Assembly: GCA_964346475.1 (NCBI GenBank)
Contig: CAYFUM010000007.1
Coordinates: forward strand, 1-48,533
DNA length: 48,533 nt
Direction of reading: 5' to 3'
Source of the DNA: DTU036 sp964346475
Lineage (GTDB): Bacteria; Bacillota; Clostridia; Peptostreptococcales; Acidaminobacteraceae
Positions 1 to 7,938 of the stretch are shown here, one piece after another (position 1 is the stretch's first letter; each line of letters begins with the position of its first letter). The notes under the pieces are model-generated. The model was not told the DNA's origin, did no database searches, and saw only the letters and a list, made by a program, of their open reading frames with translations. The position numbers and the translations under genes are program-made.

Positions 1-700
1 CTGCCATCTGGGCTATAAAGTCTCCGGGCAGGTTTATAAAGGCCTGCATACCATCCAAAAGAACTCTAATCTCAAGGCCTTCTTTTGCCTTGTCCTTTAA
101 AATCTCCAGAATACTCTGCCACATAAAGCCGTCCACCAAGATAAAGTATTCTAGGAAAATAAATTTTTCAGCCTTTGCTAGCTCCTCTAGCATATCCTGG
201 AAGTGGACACTGCCATCCCTGTGATACTCCACATCCTGGGCCTCAAAAATGGGGAAGTTTCCTGTTTCGTATAGATATCTACAGGTCTTGGAAGCCAGGG
301 GATCAATGTCCTCAAGCTCTCCCACAACCCTGCTATCACCCAGTTTCTTATAGACTGGTTGGTAGCGGTTTTTCATGGTGGAAAACCTCTTTATCATCCT
401 CCTATGTCCAATATCAAAGGTAGCTAGAAGATAGATGAAGATTCCAAAAAAAGGAATAGACATAATCAAAAAGACCCAAGCCAACTTGTACATGGGATTA
501 CTGGGGTCATTAAAAATGTAAATAAAAGCCAAGAACTCAAGTATGGGCACCAGGGTCAGGAAGAATCCCACATACTCTTTAATATAGCTCCCTATTAGAA
601 TAAAAAGTCCTATCTGGAGGGAAAAGAGTAGACCAAAGAAGACTAGCTTGGATGCCAGACCATGACTTTGTTCTTCATAACTTACCTTACTTTTTCTCAT
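1..700 (-). CDS. cls: Cardiolipin synthase, N-terminal part (cut by window edge)
   Basis: Membrane phospholipid synthase that joins two phosphatidylglycerols into cardiolipin. Reading leftward from the ATG at 700, about 233 codons are visible. Two hydrophobic segments (about residues 15-60 and 70-92) include the family's NDPSNPMYKLAW stretch. After these come a soluble part with RYLYETGNFPIF and KAEKFIFLEYFI, then the start of the first phospholipase-D domain (LLDGMQAF). The catalytic HKD motifs lie beyond base 1. The start is supported by a GAGGAAG ribosome site and overlaps the 3' end of the DUF523 gene by 14 bases, so the two are probably cotranscribed. Family assignment is confident from the N-terminal pattern; activity cannot be judged without the HKD motifs. 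Confidence 0.85.
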   Translation of the reverse strand, partial: MRKSKVSYEEQSHGLASKLVFFGLLFSLQIGLFILIGSYIKEYVGFFLTLVPILEFLAFIYIFNDPSNPMYKLAWVFLIMSIPFFGIFIYLLATFDIGHRRMIKRFSTMKNRYQPVYKKLGDSRVVGELEDIDPLASKTCRYLYETGNFPIFEAQDVEYHRDGSVHFQDMLEELAKAEKFIFLEYFILVDGFMWQSILEILKDKAKEGLEIRVLLDGMQAFINLPGDFIAQMA

Positions 701-1124
701 TTGCAACTTCCTCGAGTAGGTCTAGTTCATTTTCACTAAAAATCCTGATTCCCCTATCCAGGAGGAGACTGGTAAAAATACCTTGGCCTGAAATCTTTTT
801 TCCAGAAAAGCTTCCATCGTAGACAAACTTAACTCCACAGGAAGGGGAGTTTTCCTTGAGAAGGGCCAGCTCTATAGCCTCCCTCTCCACAAGTTCCAGG
901 GCCTCTAAAGCACCCTGTATAAAGGCCTGGGTCAGGTCCTGGCCCAGGCTATTTATAACCCTAGCCCCTCTAAGCTCAGCAGGTGGTCTTGGCACCTCAA
1001 GGCCAGCCATAACTTCTGGACAGACAGGAAAACACTCAAAATTTCCTAAATCAAGAGCCTGAAGTTTTTTACCATTATACCTACATCCACACCCTAAAAG
1101 GCAGGCACTTACCACTAGTTTCAT
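687..1124 (-). CDS. DUF523 family cysteine-rich protein
   Basis: A 145-residue protein of the DUF523 family (YbbK-like), whose function is not established. The conserved features are visible: VSACLLGCGCRYNGK at residues 5-19, FPVCPEVMAGL near 32-42, and ENSPSCGVKFVYDG near 91-104. The repeated cysteines suggest metal or Fe-S binding, but that is inference. Length is normal for a stand-alone DUF523 protein. It overlaps the downstream cardiolipin synthase start by 14 bases, an arrangement suggesting translational coupling rather than a shared pathway. Confidence 0.85.
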   Translation of the reverse strand: MKLVVSACLLGCGCRYNGKKLQALDLGNFECFPVCPEVMAGLEVPRPPAELRGARVINSLGQDLTQAFIQGALEALELVEREAIELALLKENSPSCGVKFVYDGSFSGKKISGQGIFTSLLLDRGIRIFSENELDLLEEVANEKK

Positions 1125-1192
1125 AATTATCCTCTTAATATAGTATAATAGAAAAAACCAAGAAAGGCCATGACAAAATAAAGGAGAGGACC

Positions 1193-1798
1193 ATGAAAAG
1201 CCTAAGTCGAGAAGAGATGCAAAGAGCCGACAGACAGATGATTGAACTGGGTCTACCAGGAATTGTCCTTATGGAGCACGCAGCTATAAAGCTAAGGGAG
1301 CATACTAAAAGGGGCGCCCTTATAGTCTGTGGCAGTGGCAATAATGGGGGCGATGGCCTAGCCCTGGCAAGACTCCTCCACCTGGAGAAAAAATCCCCTA
1401 GGGTCCTTATCCAGTCTGAAAGAAAACTAAGGGGTGACGCCCTGACAAACCTAATAGTAGCTAGAAATTTAGGGGTAGATCTGGAGTTTTTCTACCATGA
1501 TTTAAGCCCCTTAAAAAAAGCCCTGGAAGAAGCCACTATGGTGGTTGATTGTCTTTTTGGCACTGGACTAAGTAGACCCATAGAGGCTCCCTATAGCCAG
1601 GCTATAGAACTTATAAATGCCAGCGGTAAATATATTCTCAGCGCCGATCTCCCTTCAGGAATAGATGCCAATACTGGTGAGGTCCTAGGGGTTGCCATAA
1701 AGGCCGACAAGACCCTGAGCTTTCATGCAAGAAAAAAAGGGATGGAGGGCCATCCCAATGTCCAGGTAGTAGATATAGGTATTAGGGGTTATTGGTAA
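1193..1798 (+). CDS. nnrE: NAD(P)H-hydrate epimerase (YjeF N-terminal domain)
   Basis: Repairs hydrated NAD(P)H by interconverting the R and S epimers so that the dehydratase can act. The 201-residue protein has the YjeF_N signature GSGNNGGDGLALARLL near residues 47-62, followed by a Rossmann-like core with VVDCLFGTG (phosphate-binding loop) and SADLPSGIDANTGE. Only the epimerase domain is present; the C-terminal ADP/ATP-dependent dehydratase (NnrD) often fused to it is absent. A strong AAAGGAG site lies 6 bases before the ATG. The 3' end overlaps the convergent flavoprotein gene by 17 bases. Confidence 0.88.
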   Translation: MKSLSREEMQRADRQMIELGLPGIVLMEHAAIKLREHTKRGALIVCGSGNNGGDGLALARLLHLEKKSPRVLIQSERKLRGDALTNLIVARNLGVDLEFFYHDLSPLKKALEEATMVVDCLFGTGLSRPIEAPYSQAIELINASGKYILSADLPSGIDANTGEVLGVAIKADKTLSFHARKKGMEGHPNVQVVDIGIRGYW

Positions 1799-2273
1799 GA
1801 TTGACCAGCTCAATGGCCTCCTTGCCTGTCATATGATCAATGGTAATTTCCACCATCTGTAACCGGTTAAAATCTTTTTTTATCTCCTCATCTCTCTGAG
1901 CATCCCTGCCAGGAGAAAACCTGTCGGAGAGAAGTCTAATGGTCCTCCAGACCTCCTCTTCCTCCTCAATAAACCTGGCCCTGCCAAAGACAATGACACT
2001 CCTAAAATAAGTAGTAAACTCCTCCTCAACTATTTCATCCCTGTCAATAACACAAAAGGAAACCTTGGAGTTGTTTTTTAAGCAGTCAATCTTGTGGCCG
2101 ATTTTGGCACAATGGAAATATATCTTATCCTCCTCATAGACGTAGCTCATGGGATAGGCGTAGGGATAGTCATCGCCGCAAAGGGCAAAGACTCCAGCAG
2201 TCCCCCTTTCTAAAATCTCCTGGCAGGCCTCCTTGTCCAGAGCCTGTTTTTTTCTTCTCATCTCTCTAAACAT
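1782..2273 (-). CDS. Pyridoxamine 5'-phosphate oxidase-family FMN-binding protein (NimA-like)
   Basis: A 163-residue FMN split-barrel protein. The N-terminal MRRKKQALDKEACQEIL resembles 5-nitroimidazole reductase (NimA)-like members, and IYFHCAKIGHKIDCLK with VSFCVIDRDEI is typical of that subgroup, in which a flavin or related cofactor is held by the split barrel. The exact substrate is unknown: members include nitroimidazole reductases and many uncharacterised proteins, so resistance should not be assumed. It is a single gene, convergent with the epimerase gene (17-base overlap). Confidence 0.8.
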   Translation of the reverse strand: MFREMRRKKQALDKEACQEILERGTAGVFALCGDDYPYAYPMSYVYEEDKIYFHCAKIGHKIDCLKNNSKVSFCVIDRDEIVEEEFTTYFRSVIVFGRARFIEEEEEVWRTIRLLSDRFSPGRDAQRDEEIKKDFNRLQMVEITIDHMTGKEAIELVNLTNNP

Positions 2274-2430
2274 AAAACACCTCCTATCATTTCTTTATAT
2301 ATCATCCACCAGTCCCAGTAAATAAGCAAGGAAAAAGTCCAATAGAGCAAAAAATAGTAGGGTTTATTCACTGGATTCTTGGGGTATCTTGAATTTATGG
2401 TAAAAATACAAATTCTATAAGGAGAGTTCT

Positions 2431-2637
2431 ATGAAAAAAATTCTTGCAGATGTAAAGTGGAAGCAAACCGAGGCCCTGATAAAGAAGAAGTGGGACAAGC
2501 TAACCGAGGGTGACCTGGATGCAATTAAGGGAGATATCCAGCTTCTTGGAGCCAAGGTCGAGGAGCGCTATGGCACTGATAAGGATAAACTGGCAAAAGA
2601 GGTCAAGGATCTTCTAGCTAAAATAGACCTCTTCTAA
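2431..2637 (+). CDS. CsbD-like stress protein
   Basis: A small 68-residue, highly charged helical protein with the CsbD-like pattern: WKQTEALIKKKWDKLTEGDLDAI, followed by GDIQLLGAKVEERYG. In other Firmicutes, CsbD-like genes are general-stress induced, but the molecular role is unknown. A GGAG site precedes the ATG at a normal distance. The gene stands alone and its 3' flank runs into an assembly gap 24 bases later. Confidence 0.75.
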   Translation: MKKILADVKWKQTEALIKKKWDKLTEGDLDAIKGDIQLLGAKVEERYGTDKDKLAKEVKDLLAKIDLF

Positions 2638-2660
2638 TAAAATAAATATAGTAAAAAATA

Positions 2661-2760
2661 NNNNNNNNNNNNNNNNNNNNNNNNNNNNNNNNNNNNNNNN
2701 NNNNNNNNNNNNNNNNNNNNNNNNNNNNNNNNNNNNNNNNNNNNNNNNNNNNNNNNNNNN
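2661..2760. other. Assembly gap (100 N)
   Basis: A run of exactly 100 N, a conventional scaffold gap of unknown true size, between AT-rich intergenic ends. No shared sequence is visible on its two sides. Confidence 0.99.
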
Positions 2761-2770
2761 AAAATAATAA

Positions 2771-2815
2771 ATTTAAGAAAAGAGCCAGCATTATGAGCTG
2801 GCTCTTTTCTTAAAT
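2771..2815. terminator. Bidirectional intrinsic terminator
   Basis: A perfect 19-bp inverted repeat (2771-2789 paired with 2797-2815; core AGAGCCAGC/GCTGGCTCT) encloses a 7-base loop and is A/T-rich at both feet. It can terminate rightward transcription from the CsbD side and leftward transcription from the ECF transporter gene that ends at 2826. Confidence 0.9.
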
Positions 2816-2825
2816 ATTTCTAAAA

Positions 2826-3362
2826 CTACCTATGAAACTGTTTTTGAATACCTTTAATAGCAGCTAGGCCCCCTAAAACCCGGCTAAGAGCCAGGGATCC
2901 AACAAGGCCTACAGTATACTGACCCAGATTTCCTCCAATACTCTGGACAGGAGCAATCCAGTTACCATAGAGGATGGCCTCTGCCACATAGTAGCCTCCA
3001 ATAAGTACAGGTAGGGTGACAAGAAGAGCTAGGATATTCTTTTTAAAATTTCTTCCATAGCTGGCCTGGCCATGACTTATAGAACCAATTATCCAGCCCA
3101 TAAGAAGGCGAATTACCAGGGTAAAGGGGGCCCAAATAGCATAGGGTGACAAGAGATCAAAGAGTGCCATACCCCCAGCTCCAGCTAAGGCACCCACCCT
3201 AGCCCCAAAAAGTAGAGCAATGGTCATAAAGGCCACATCTCCAACATGAATAAGTCCTCCCTGGCTAAAGGGCATGGGAATCTGCACTAAATATGTAGAA
3301 ACAAAAACTATGGCTATAAGTAGAGCTAGGATAGTCATGTCCTTGGTTGAGAAGGTTTTCAT
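2826..3362 (-). CDS. ECF transporter S component (substrate unknown)
   Basis: A 178-residue integral membrane protein with about five to six hydrophobic segments. It starts with TKDMTILALLIAIVFVSTYL and continues with LIHVGDVAFMTIALLFG, the pattern of substrate-binding (S) subunits of energy-coupling-factor vitamin importers. The closest remembered subgroup is the HmpT/PdxU-like type linked to hydroxymethylpyrimidine or pyridoxine uptake, but this is only inference. The ECF ATPases and T component are not in the window, as expected for group II systems. Its ATG overlaps the TGA of the upstream DMT exporter by 4 bases, so the two form one operon ending at the 2771-2815 terminator. Confidence 0.8.
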   Translation of the reverse strand: MKTFSTKDMTILALLIAIVFVSTYLVQIPMPFSQGGLIHVGDVAFMTIALLFGARVGALAGAGGMALFDLLSPYAIWAPFTLVIRLLMGWIIGSISHGQASYGRNFKKNILALLVTLPVLIGGYYVAEAILYGNWIAPVQSIGGNLGQYTVGLVGSLALSRVLGGLAAIKGIQKQFHR

Positions 3363-4246
3363 GTTAAATCCTTTCTACTCTTAATGGGGACCTGGGCTAG
3401 AACCACTGCTATAAATATGACCAGGGCTCCCAGGGCCTCCTGGAGACTGAGGACTTCCTTTAAAAGTATAAAGCTTGCAATCACGGCAAAGACCGACTCC
3501 AGGCTCATGATAAGAGAGGCCAGAGTGGGCTCAGTATAGCGCTGGCCATACATCTGGAGGGTATAGGCTATAGAGCCTGAGAAAATTCCAGTGTAAATAA
3601 TGGGAATAGCCGCCTCCCTAATAGAGCTTAGTTTCATCTCTTCAAAAATCAAAGCCATAAGAAGGGATAGAACCGATGCAACCACCATTTGCGTCATAGA
3701 AAGAAGTAGAGGTTCCATGGACCCCACAGCACTGTCAATTACTAGAATATGCCCAGCCCAGAAAAAGACACCGATAAAGACTATAAGGTCTCCCAGCTCA
3801 ATGTTAAAACCAGAGCGGATGCTAAGAAGGTAGAAACCCACTGTTGCCAGTAGTACACAGAGCCAGGACTGGAGGGATATATGTTTTTTTAGGAAGAGAC
3901 CCCCTAGTAGGGGCACCACAACTATGTAAAGGGCAGTTATAAAACCTGCTTTGCCTGCAGTGGTATAGACAAGGCCCAGCTGCTGGAGGCTGGTTCCGGC
4001 AAAGAGAAAAAGACCACAGACTAGTCCCCATCTTATAGTCTGGTCCATAGAAATAGCTATAGTCTTATCCCGTTTTTTAAGGGCAAAGGGCATAAGGACC
4101 AGGGCTGAGAGGCCATATCGAAGGGCTCCAAAGCTAAAGGGCCCAATATGCTCCATGCTGGAGCGTTGAAAGACAAAAGCCAGCCCCCATATAAGGGCAG
4201 TCAATAATAACAAGATGGGTCCCAGCGGCGAATTTTTTTTCTGCAT
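3359..4246 (-). CDS. DMT-superfamily transporter (EamA, two repeats)
   Basis: A 295-residue membrane protein with about ten hydrophobic helices arranged as two EamA repeats: the first opens with PILLLLTALIWGLAFVFQR, the second is near residues 155-285. Drug/metabolite transporters of this type usually export amino acids or small metabolites; the substrate cannot be read from sequence. It is the first gene of a two-gene operon with the ECF S component (4-base overlap) and is divergent from the M18 aminopeptidase across a 187-base intergenic region. Confidence 0.85.
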   Translation of the reverse strand: MQKKNSPLGPILLLLTALIWGLAFVFQRSSMEHIGPFSFGALRYGLSALVLMPFALKKRDKTIAISMDQTIRWGLVCGLFLFAGTSLQQLGLVYTTAGKAGFITALYIVVVPLLGGLFLKKHISLQSWLCVLLATVGFYLLSIRSGFNIELGDLIVFIGVFFWAGHILVIDSAVGSMEPLLLSMTQMVVASVLSLLMALIFEEMKLSSIREAAIPIIYTGIFSGSIAYTLQMYGQRYTEPTLASLIMSLESVFAVIASFILLKEVLSLQEALGALVIFIAVVLAQVPIKSRKDLT

Positions 4247-4433
4247 AGAAATCTCCCTAGACTAATTTATAAATAAAACTAAAGAAAAGACAGAGGCTAT
4301 GAACAAGCTTCTACTTCCTCTATACTAACATGGATAGTTTTTTTCTTAAAGAACTTCTTCTCATGTTATAATTAATTTTATGAAATCTAAGAACTTATAA
4401 ACAGTTCATGGTCGAAACCAAATAGGAGGAAAG

Positions 4434-5687
4434 ATGAATTACGATAGGGATTTACTGGACTTTATAGATGCCTCACCCACCATGTTCCAGGCTGCCTGGG
4501 AAATGGAAAAAAGGCTAGTGGACAAGGGCTTTATAAAGCTAGATTTAAAGGAAAAGTGGCAGCTGGATAAAAGAGACTACTTCGTCAGCTTCAATGACTC
4601 AGCTCTGATAGCCTTTAGGCTGGGAGAGGACTCCCAGGGTTTTCACCTAGTAGGGGCCCACACCGACTCACCTCTACTAAAAATCAAGCCCTCGCCAGTT
4701 ATGGATAGCCAGGGCTACACCAAGCTAAATATAGAGGTCTATGGAGGTCCTATTCTTGAAAGCTGGTTTGATAGACCTCTGTCTCTGGCTGGAAGAGTAG
4801 TCCTAGATAGCCAGCCTTTAAAAAGCCTACCAGTTGACCTAAAGAAGGATCTACTTATCATACCCAGTCTTGCCATCCACCTGTCTAGGGACTCGGCCCC
4901 GGGTAAGCTTAATCCCCAAAAGGAGCTCCTGCCTATTTTTTCTAATAAGCTAATAGGAGAAGAGGCCCTTCTAGAGCTCCTTGCAGAGGAGCTTGGAGTT
5001 AAAAAAGAAGAGATCCTAGACTATGAGCTCTACTGCTATCCCAGTGAAAAAGGCTGTTTTCTCGGTGTAAATGATGACTTCATCTCTGCAGGAAGGCTTG
5101 ATAACCTGGGCATGTGCCACGCGGCTCTTACTGCCCTTACGGAGGCCAAGGCCTCTAAAAAGACCCAGGTCCTGGTCGCCTTTGACAACGAGGAAGTAGG
5201 AAGTCTTTCTGCCCAGGGGGCAGCCAGTGGGCTTCTTAGGAATGTCCTCCATAAAATCAGCCTAAGCAGAGGGCTCAGCCAGGAAGAACATCTATGTAGG
5301 ATTTTTGACTCCTTTATGATGAGCTGTGACCAGGCCCATGGTGTCCATCCTAACTATGAGGAGAAGGCAGACCCCACCAATAGACCAAGACTTGGTGGAG
5401 GGCCTGTAATCAAGGTCTCCGCAAGAAAGGCCTACACCAGCGACGCCCTGGGCATGGCTCTTTGTAAAAAGCTTTGCAAAGAGGCGGATATCCCCTACCA
5501 GGTCTATGCAAATCCCGCAAATTTGAGGGGAGGCTCTACCATAGGTCCTATAAGTGAGGCCCAGACGGCCATCAAGGGCATGGACCTAGGAATTGCCCTG
5601 CTGGGAATGCACTCAGTAAGAGAGCTCCAGGCCGCAGGTGACCAGGAGCTCTTTATAAAACTTCTCAGGGCTTTTTACGAGTCCTAA
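4434..5687 (+). CDS. apeB: M18 family aminopeptidase (aspartyl aminopeptidase-like)
   Basis: A cytoplasmic zinc aminopeptidase of 417 residues that removes N-terminal residues from peptides. Family landmarks are present in order: GAHTDSPLLKIKPSP (metal-ligand His76), PSLAIHLSRD near residue 145, DDFISAGRLDNL (metal-bridging Asp), VAFDNEEVGS (catalytic and metal-binding Glu pair), and CDQAHGVHPNYEEKADP. The last metal-ligand His lies near the C-terminus in LLGMHSVREL. Length is normal for bacterial M18. The start follows AGGAGGAAAG. A TATAAT-like box at 4367-4372 is a candidate -10 element. The stop overlaps the convergent DUF503 gene by 4 bases. Confidence 0.9.
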   Translation: MNYDRDLLDFIDASPTMFQAAWEMEKRLVDKGFIKLDLKEKWQLDKRDYFVSFNDSALIAFRLGEDSQGFHLVGAHTDSPLLKIKPSPVMDSQGYTKLNIEVYGGPILESWFDRPLSLAGRVVLDSQPLKSLPVDLKKDLLIIPSLAIHLSRDSAPGKLNPQKELLPIFSNKLIGEEALLELLAEELGVKKEEILDYELYCYPSEKGCFLGVNDDFISAGRLDNLGMCHAALTALTEAKASKKTQVLVAFDNEEVGSLSAQGAASGLLRNVLHKISLSRGLSQEEHLCRIFDSFMMSCDQAHGVHPNYEEKADPTNRPRLGGGPVIKVSARKAYTSDALGMALCKKLCKEADIPYQVYANPANLRGGSTIGPISEAQTAIKGMDLGIALLGMHSVRELQAAGDQELFIKLLRAFYES

Positions 5688-5974
5688 AAGACAAATTCCT
5701 CTCCTTCAATGGTTACATGCTGGCTATTTTCAAAGAAGAGATCCTCTAGCTTTTTTTTCTTTGTCAAGGCAGCCCCCCTATCTAAAGAGGTAAAACTTAG
5801 AAGGAGGACTAGATAGTTTCTAAGATCCTGGTCCTCCACTTCAATTGCTGAAATATTTTGAGCTTTTATTCGGCTTAAAAGGGAGAAGCGAACTTTACGC
5901 TTCTCCTTTAAATTATCCACATAGGGCAGGTAGATCCTTACCTTAAGTACAGTAACCAGGCTCACTGGCTCCAT
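5684..5974 (-). CDS. DUF503 family protein
   Basis: A 96-residue protein matching DUF503 (YlxP-like), seen in VLKVRIYLPYVDNLKEKRKV near the N-terminus and IEVEDQDLRNYLVLLLSF in the middle. In other Firmicutes ylxP sits in the nusA-infB-rbfA region, but this copy is elsewhere, next to a tRNA-editing-type protein whose 3' end it overlaps by 13 bases. The biochemical role is unknown. Stop codon is TAG. Confidence 0.75.
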   Translation of the reverse strand: MEPVSLVTVLKVRIYLPYVDNLKEKRKVRFSLLSRIKAQNISAIEVEDQDLRNYLVLLLSFTSLDRGAALTKKKKLEDLFFENSQHVTIEGEEFVF

Positions 5975-6435
5975 CCTTTACAAACATCAATCCAGCTAGA
6001 AGTAGGTAGGATTTCTTCTAGTTCCCTGGGACTAAGCTCAACCGCACTACTTGCTGTTCCACCAGCTGGAAAGACGCTTTCAAACCTCTTTAGGCTGACA
6101 TCTAAAAAGATCTCAACCTCCTCATTGACACCAAAGGGGCATACCCCGCCAACATCAAAACCAATCTTCTCCTCCACCTTAGAGATATCCAGCATCTTGG
6201 CCTTGGTGGAAAAGATATCTTTAAACTTCCTATTGTCTATTTTGGCATCTCCAGCGGTTACTATGAGGATTATCCTATCCTCAACTTCGAAGCTTAGACT
6301 CTTTGCTATCCTTGCCTCCTGGGTTCCCACTGCCTGGGCTGCCAGAGCTACAGTGGCACTGGATATATCAAAGACCCTGAGCCTATCTTCCAGTCCATAA
6401 CTTCTAAGGTAGTTTCTTACTTTTTCTAGATACAT
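5962..6435 (-). CDS. YbaK/EbsC-family aminoacyl-tRNA deacylase
   Basis: A 157-residue stand-alone editing domain of the YbaK/ProX/INS superfamily, which hydrolyses mischarged aminoacyl-tRNAs (often Cys-tRNAPro or Ala-tRNAPro). Diagnostic features are RIAKSLSFEVEDRIILIVTAGD with the catalytic-region lysine, IGFDVGGVCPFG, and FPAGGTASSAVELSP near the C-terminus. It overlaps the upstream membrane-protein gene by 32 bases and the downstream DUF503 gene by 13 bases, so the three are probably one transcript. The tRNA specificity is not readable from sequence. Confidence 0.85.
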   Translation of the reverse strand: MYLEKVRNYLRSYGLEDRLRVFDISSATVALAAQAVGTQEARIAKSLSFEVEDRIILIVTAGDAKIDNRKFKDIFSTKAKMLDISKVEEKIGFDVGGVCPFGVNEEVEIFLDVSLKRFESVFPAGGTASSAVELSPRELEEILPTSSWIDVCKGWSQ

Positions 6436-6790
6436 TACGATCTCCTAAAAAGGCTTTATTATTCCATAGTAGATAGAGGATCAGAGCCAGCAGATAAAAA
6501 ATTAGCCAGAGCTTCCAGGTGGAGTCCAATTTTCCCCCTCCTAGATCAAGGCTCTTGCTTGAAAAAAATCGGGCAGCGATGAAACTCAGAATATAAAAGA
6601 GGGCTCCTGGAAAAATCATCTTCCTCTTATCCATAAACCAGAAAACCAGCATACTAAGGGCTGCAAGAAAAAACATAAAAAGAGGCCAGTCCTTCATTCC
6701 ATGAATAAAAAAGAGGGGATACCTGATTAATAAATAAAAAAGAAGCAAAAAGCTCGTACAAAAGGCCAGTTCTCTAGTTGATTTCTTCAT
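6404..6790 (-). CDS. Hypothetical four-helix membrane protein
   Basis: A 128-residue protein with four hydrophobic segments (about residues 8-28, 36-52, 60-76 and 92-110) and a basic C-terminal tail ending in NVSRKSKKLP. I do not recognise a family. It is first in a probable operon with the YbaK-like and DUF503 genes; the 32-base overlap with the next start is large, so the next start may be internal to its coding end. Both ends are otherwise ordinary. Confidence 0.65.
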   Translation of the reverse strand: MKKSTRELAFCTSFLLLFYLLIRYPLFFIHGMKDWPLFMFFLAALSMLVFWFMDKRKMIFPGALFYILSFIAARFFSSKSLDLGGGKLDSTWKLWLIFYLLALILYLLWNNKAFLGDRNVSRKSKKLP

Positions 6791-6878
6791 AGCTACCTCC
6801 TAAAGTTAATACAATTATAACACAACTAGCCGGGGTATTCGAAACTATCTTGGGTAAAATCTCTTTAAGGAGGTTGCC

Positions 6879-7202
6879 ATGGCTGAATTGTTAGATCAAA
6901 AATGTATACCCTGTAGTTTAGGAGACCTTCCCTTGACCCAGGACCAGATAGACTACTATATGAAGGAAGTAGAGGGTTGGAGCCTGGTGGAAGGGAAAAT
7001 CACCAAGACCTTTAAATTTAAGGACTTTAAAGAGGCCCTTGACTTTACCAACAAGGTCGGAGAGCTAGCAGAAAAGGAAGGCCATCATCCCGTCATCCAT
7101 CTTAGTTGGGGCAGAGTGGTTATCGACCTGTGGACCAACAAGATAAAGGGCCTTCACGACAATGACTTTATACTAGCTGCGAAGATTGACGAGCTAGTAT
7201 AA
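6879..7202 (+). CDS. phhB: 4a-hydroxytetrahydrobiopterin dehydratase (PhhB/DCoH-like)
   Basis: A 107-residue pterin-4a-carbinolamine dehydratase-like protein. The family core is present: GWSLVEGKITKTFKFKDFKEAL, then EGHHPVIHLSWGRVVIDLWT with the catalytic histidine pair, and GLHDNDFILAAKIDEL. AAGGAGG lies 7 bases before the ATG. No aromatic amino-acid hydroxylase is seen here, so the usual pterin-recycling role is uncertain; such orphan copies are thought to act in molybdopterin-related or other pterin chemistry. It is transcribed alone and followed directly by an intrinsic terminator. Confidence 0.88.
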   Translation: MAELLDQKCIPCSLGDLPLTQDQIDYYMKEVEGWSLVEGKITKTFKFKDFKEALDFTNKVGELAEKEGHHPVIHLSWGRVVIDLWTNKIKGLHDNDFILAAKIDELV

Positions 7203-7222
7203 AAGAAGATCCAATAAAAATT

Positions 7223-7249
7223 CCCGCCTGGGCGGGAGTTTTTATTATT
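7223..7249 (+). terminator. Intrinsic terminator after the pterin dehydratase gene
   Basis: A GC-rich hairpin CCCGC-CTGG-GCGGG at 7223-7236 is followed by a T-rich run (AGTTTTTATT), placed 20 bases after the stop codon at 7202. It lies between convergent genes and may also slow leftward transcription from the ferredoxin gene. Confidence 0.85.
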
Positions 7250-7898
7250 TTTTTATCTGACCCCTACTGGTAAGGGTTGTAATATGCCAGGGGATAATCC
7301 TACCAGAAGTTTCCATGGCCCTGTAGAGGGATCTTTCAATTCCCCCACAGCAGGGTACCTCCATGCGGACTAGATGGACCTCTTTAATGTCATTTTGACT
7401 AAGTATAGCAGAAATTTTTTCGCTGTAATCACCCTCATCAAGCTTGGGACAGCCAATAAGGGTAACATAGCCCTCCATAAATTCTCTATGAAAGTCACCA
7501 TGGGCAAAGGCGCTGCAATCAGCTGCAATCAGCAGCCTTGCTCCCTGGAAATAGGAAGCTTTAACGGGGCTTAATTTAAGCTGGATGGGCCAATTTCTAA
7601 GGCTACTAAGGCCTTCATCAGGCTGGCTTTTTGGAGCAGGTCCTAGGCTAACAAGTCCTCTCTTCTCCATGTTCTTTTTTACAGCCTCCTCATCATAGGC
7701 TAGAGCCTCTCTTACTTCAAAGCCCATAGCCCCCTGGGGGCATTCCGGCAGACAGTCTCCCAGACCATCACAGTAGTCGTCCCTGATAAGTCTTGCCTTG
7801 CCATCTATAAGGGCAATAGCCCCCTCATGGCAGACATCAATACAGATGCCACAGCCATCACATTTTTCTTCATCTATCTTTACTATTTGTCTAATCAT
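7245..7898 (-). CDS. Two-[4Fe-4S] ferredoxin-domain protein
   Basis: A 217-residue cytoplasmic protein. The N-terminal 60 residues carry two 4Fe-4S motifs: CDGCGICIDVC and, after a short linker, the atypical CDGLGDCLPECP. The C-terminal 120 residues contain ASYFQGARLLIAADCSAF, LIGCPKLDE and VPCCGGIE, cysteine motifs typical of a ferredoxin-like Clostridial family in which the C-terminal region may hold additional metal. It could be an electron carrier or a small reductase subunit; no partner gene is adjacent. Its start follows a GGAGG site. Confidence 0.8.
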   Translation of the reverse strand: MIRQIVKIDEEKCDGCGICIDVCHEGAIALIDGKARLIRDDYCDGLGDCLPECPQGAMGFEVREALAYDEEAVKKNMEKRGLVSLGPAPKSQPDEGLSSLRNWPIQLKLSPVKASYFQGARLLIAADCSAFAHGDFHREFMEGYVTLIGCPKLDEGDYSEKISAILSQNDIKEVHLVRMEVPCCGGIERSLYRAMETSGRIIPWHITTLTSRGQIKK

Positions 7899-7938
7899 CT
7901 GTCCTCCTTTATACTAGCCTATTCTACTACAAGGAAAA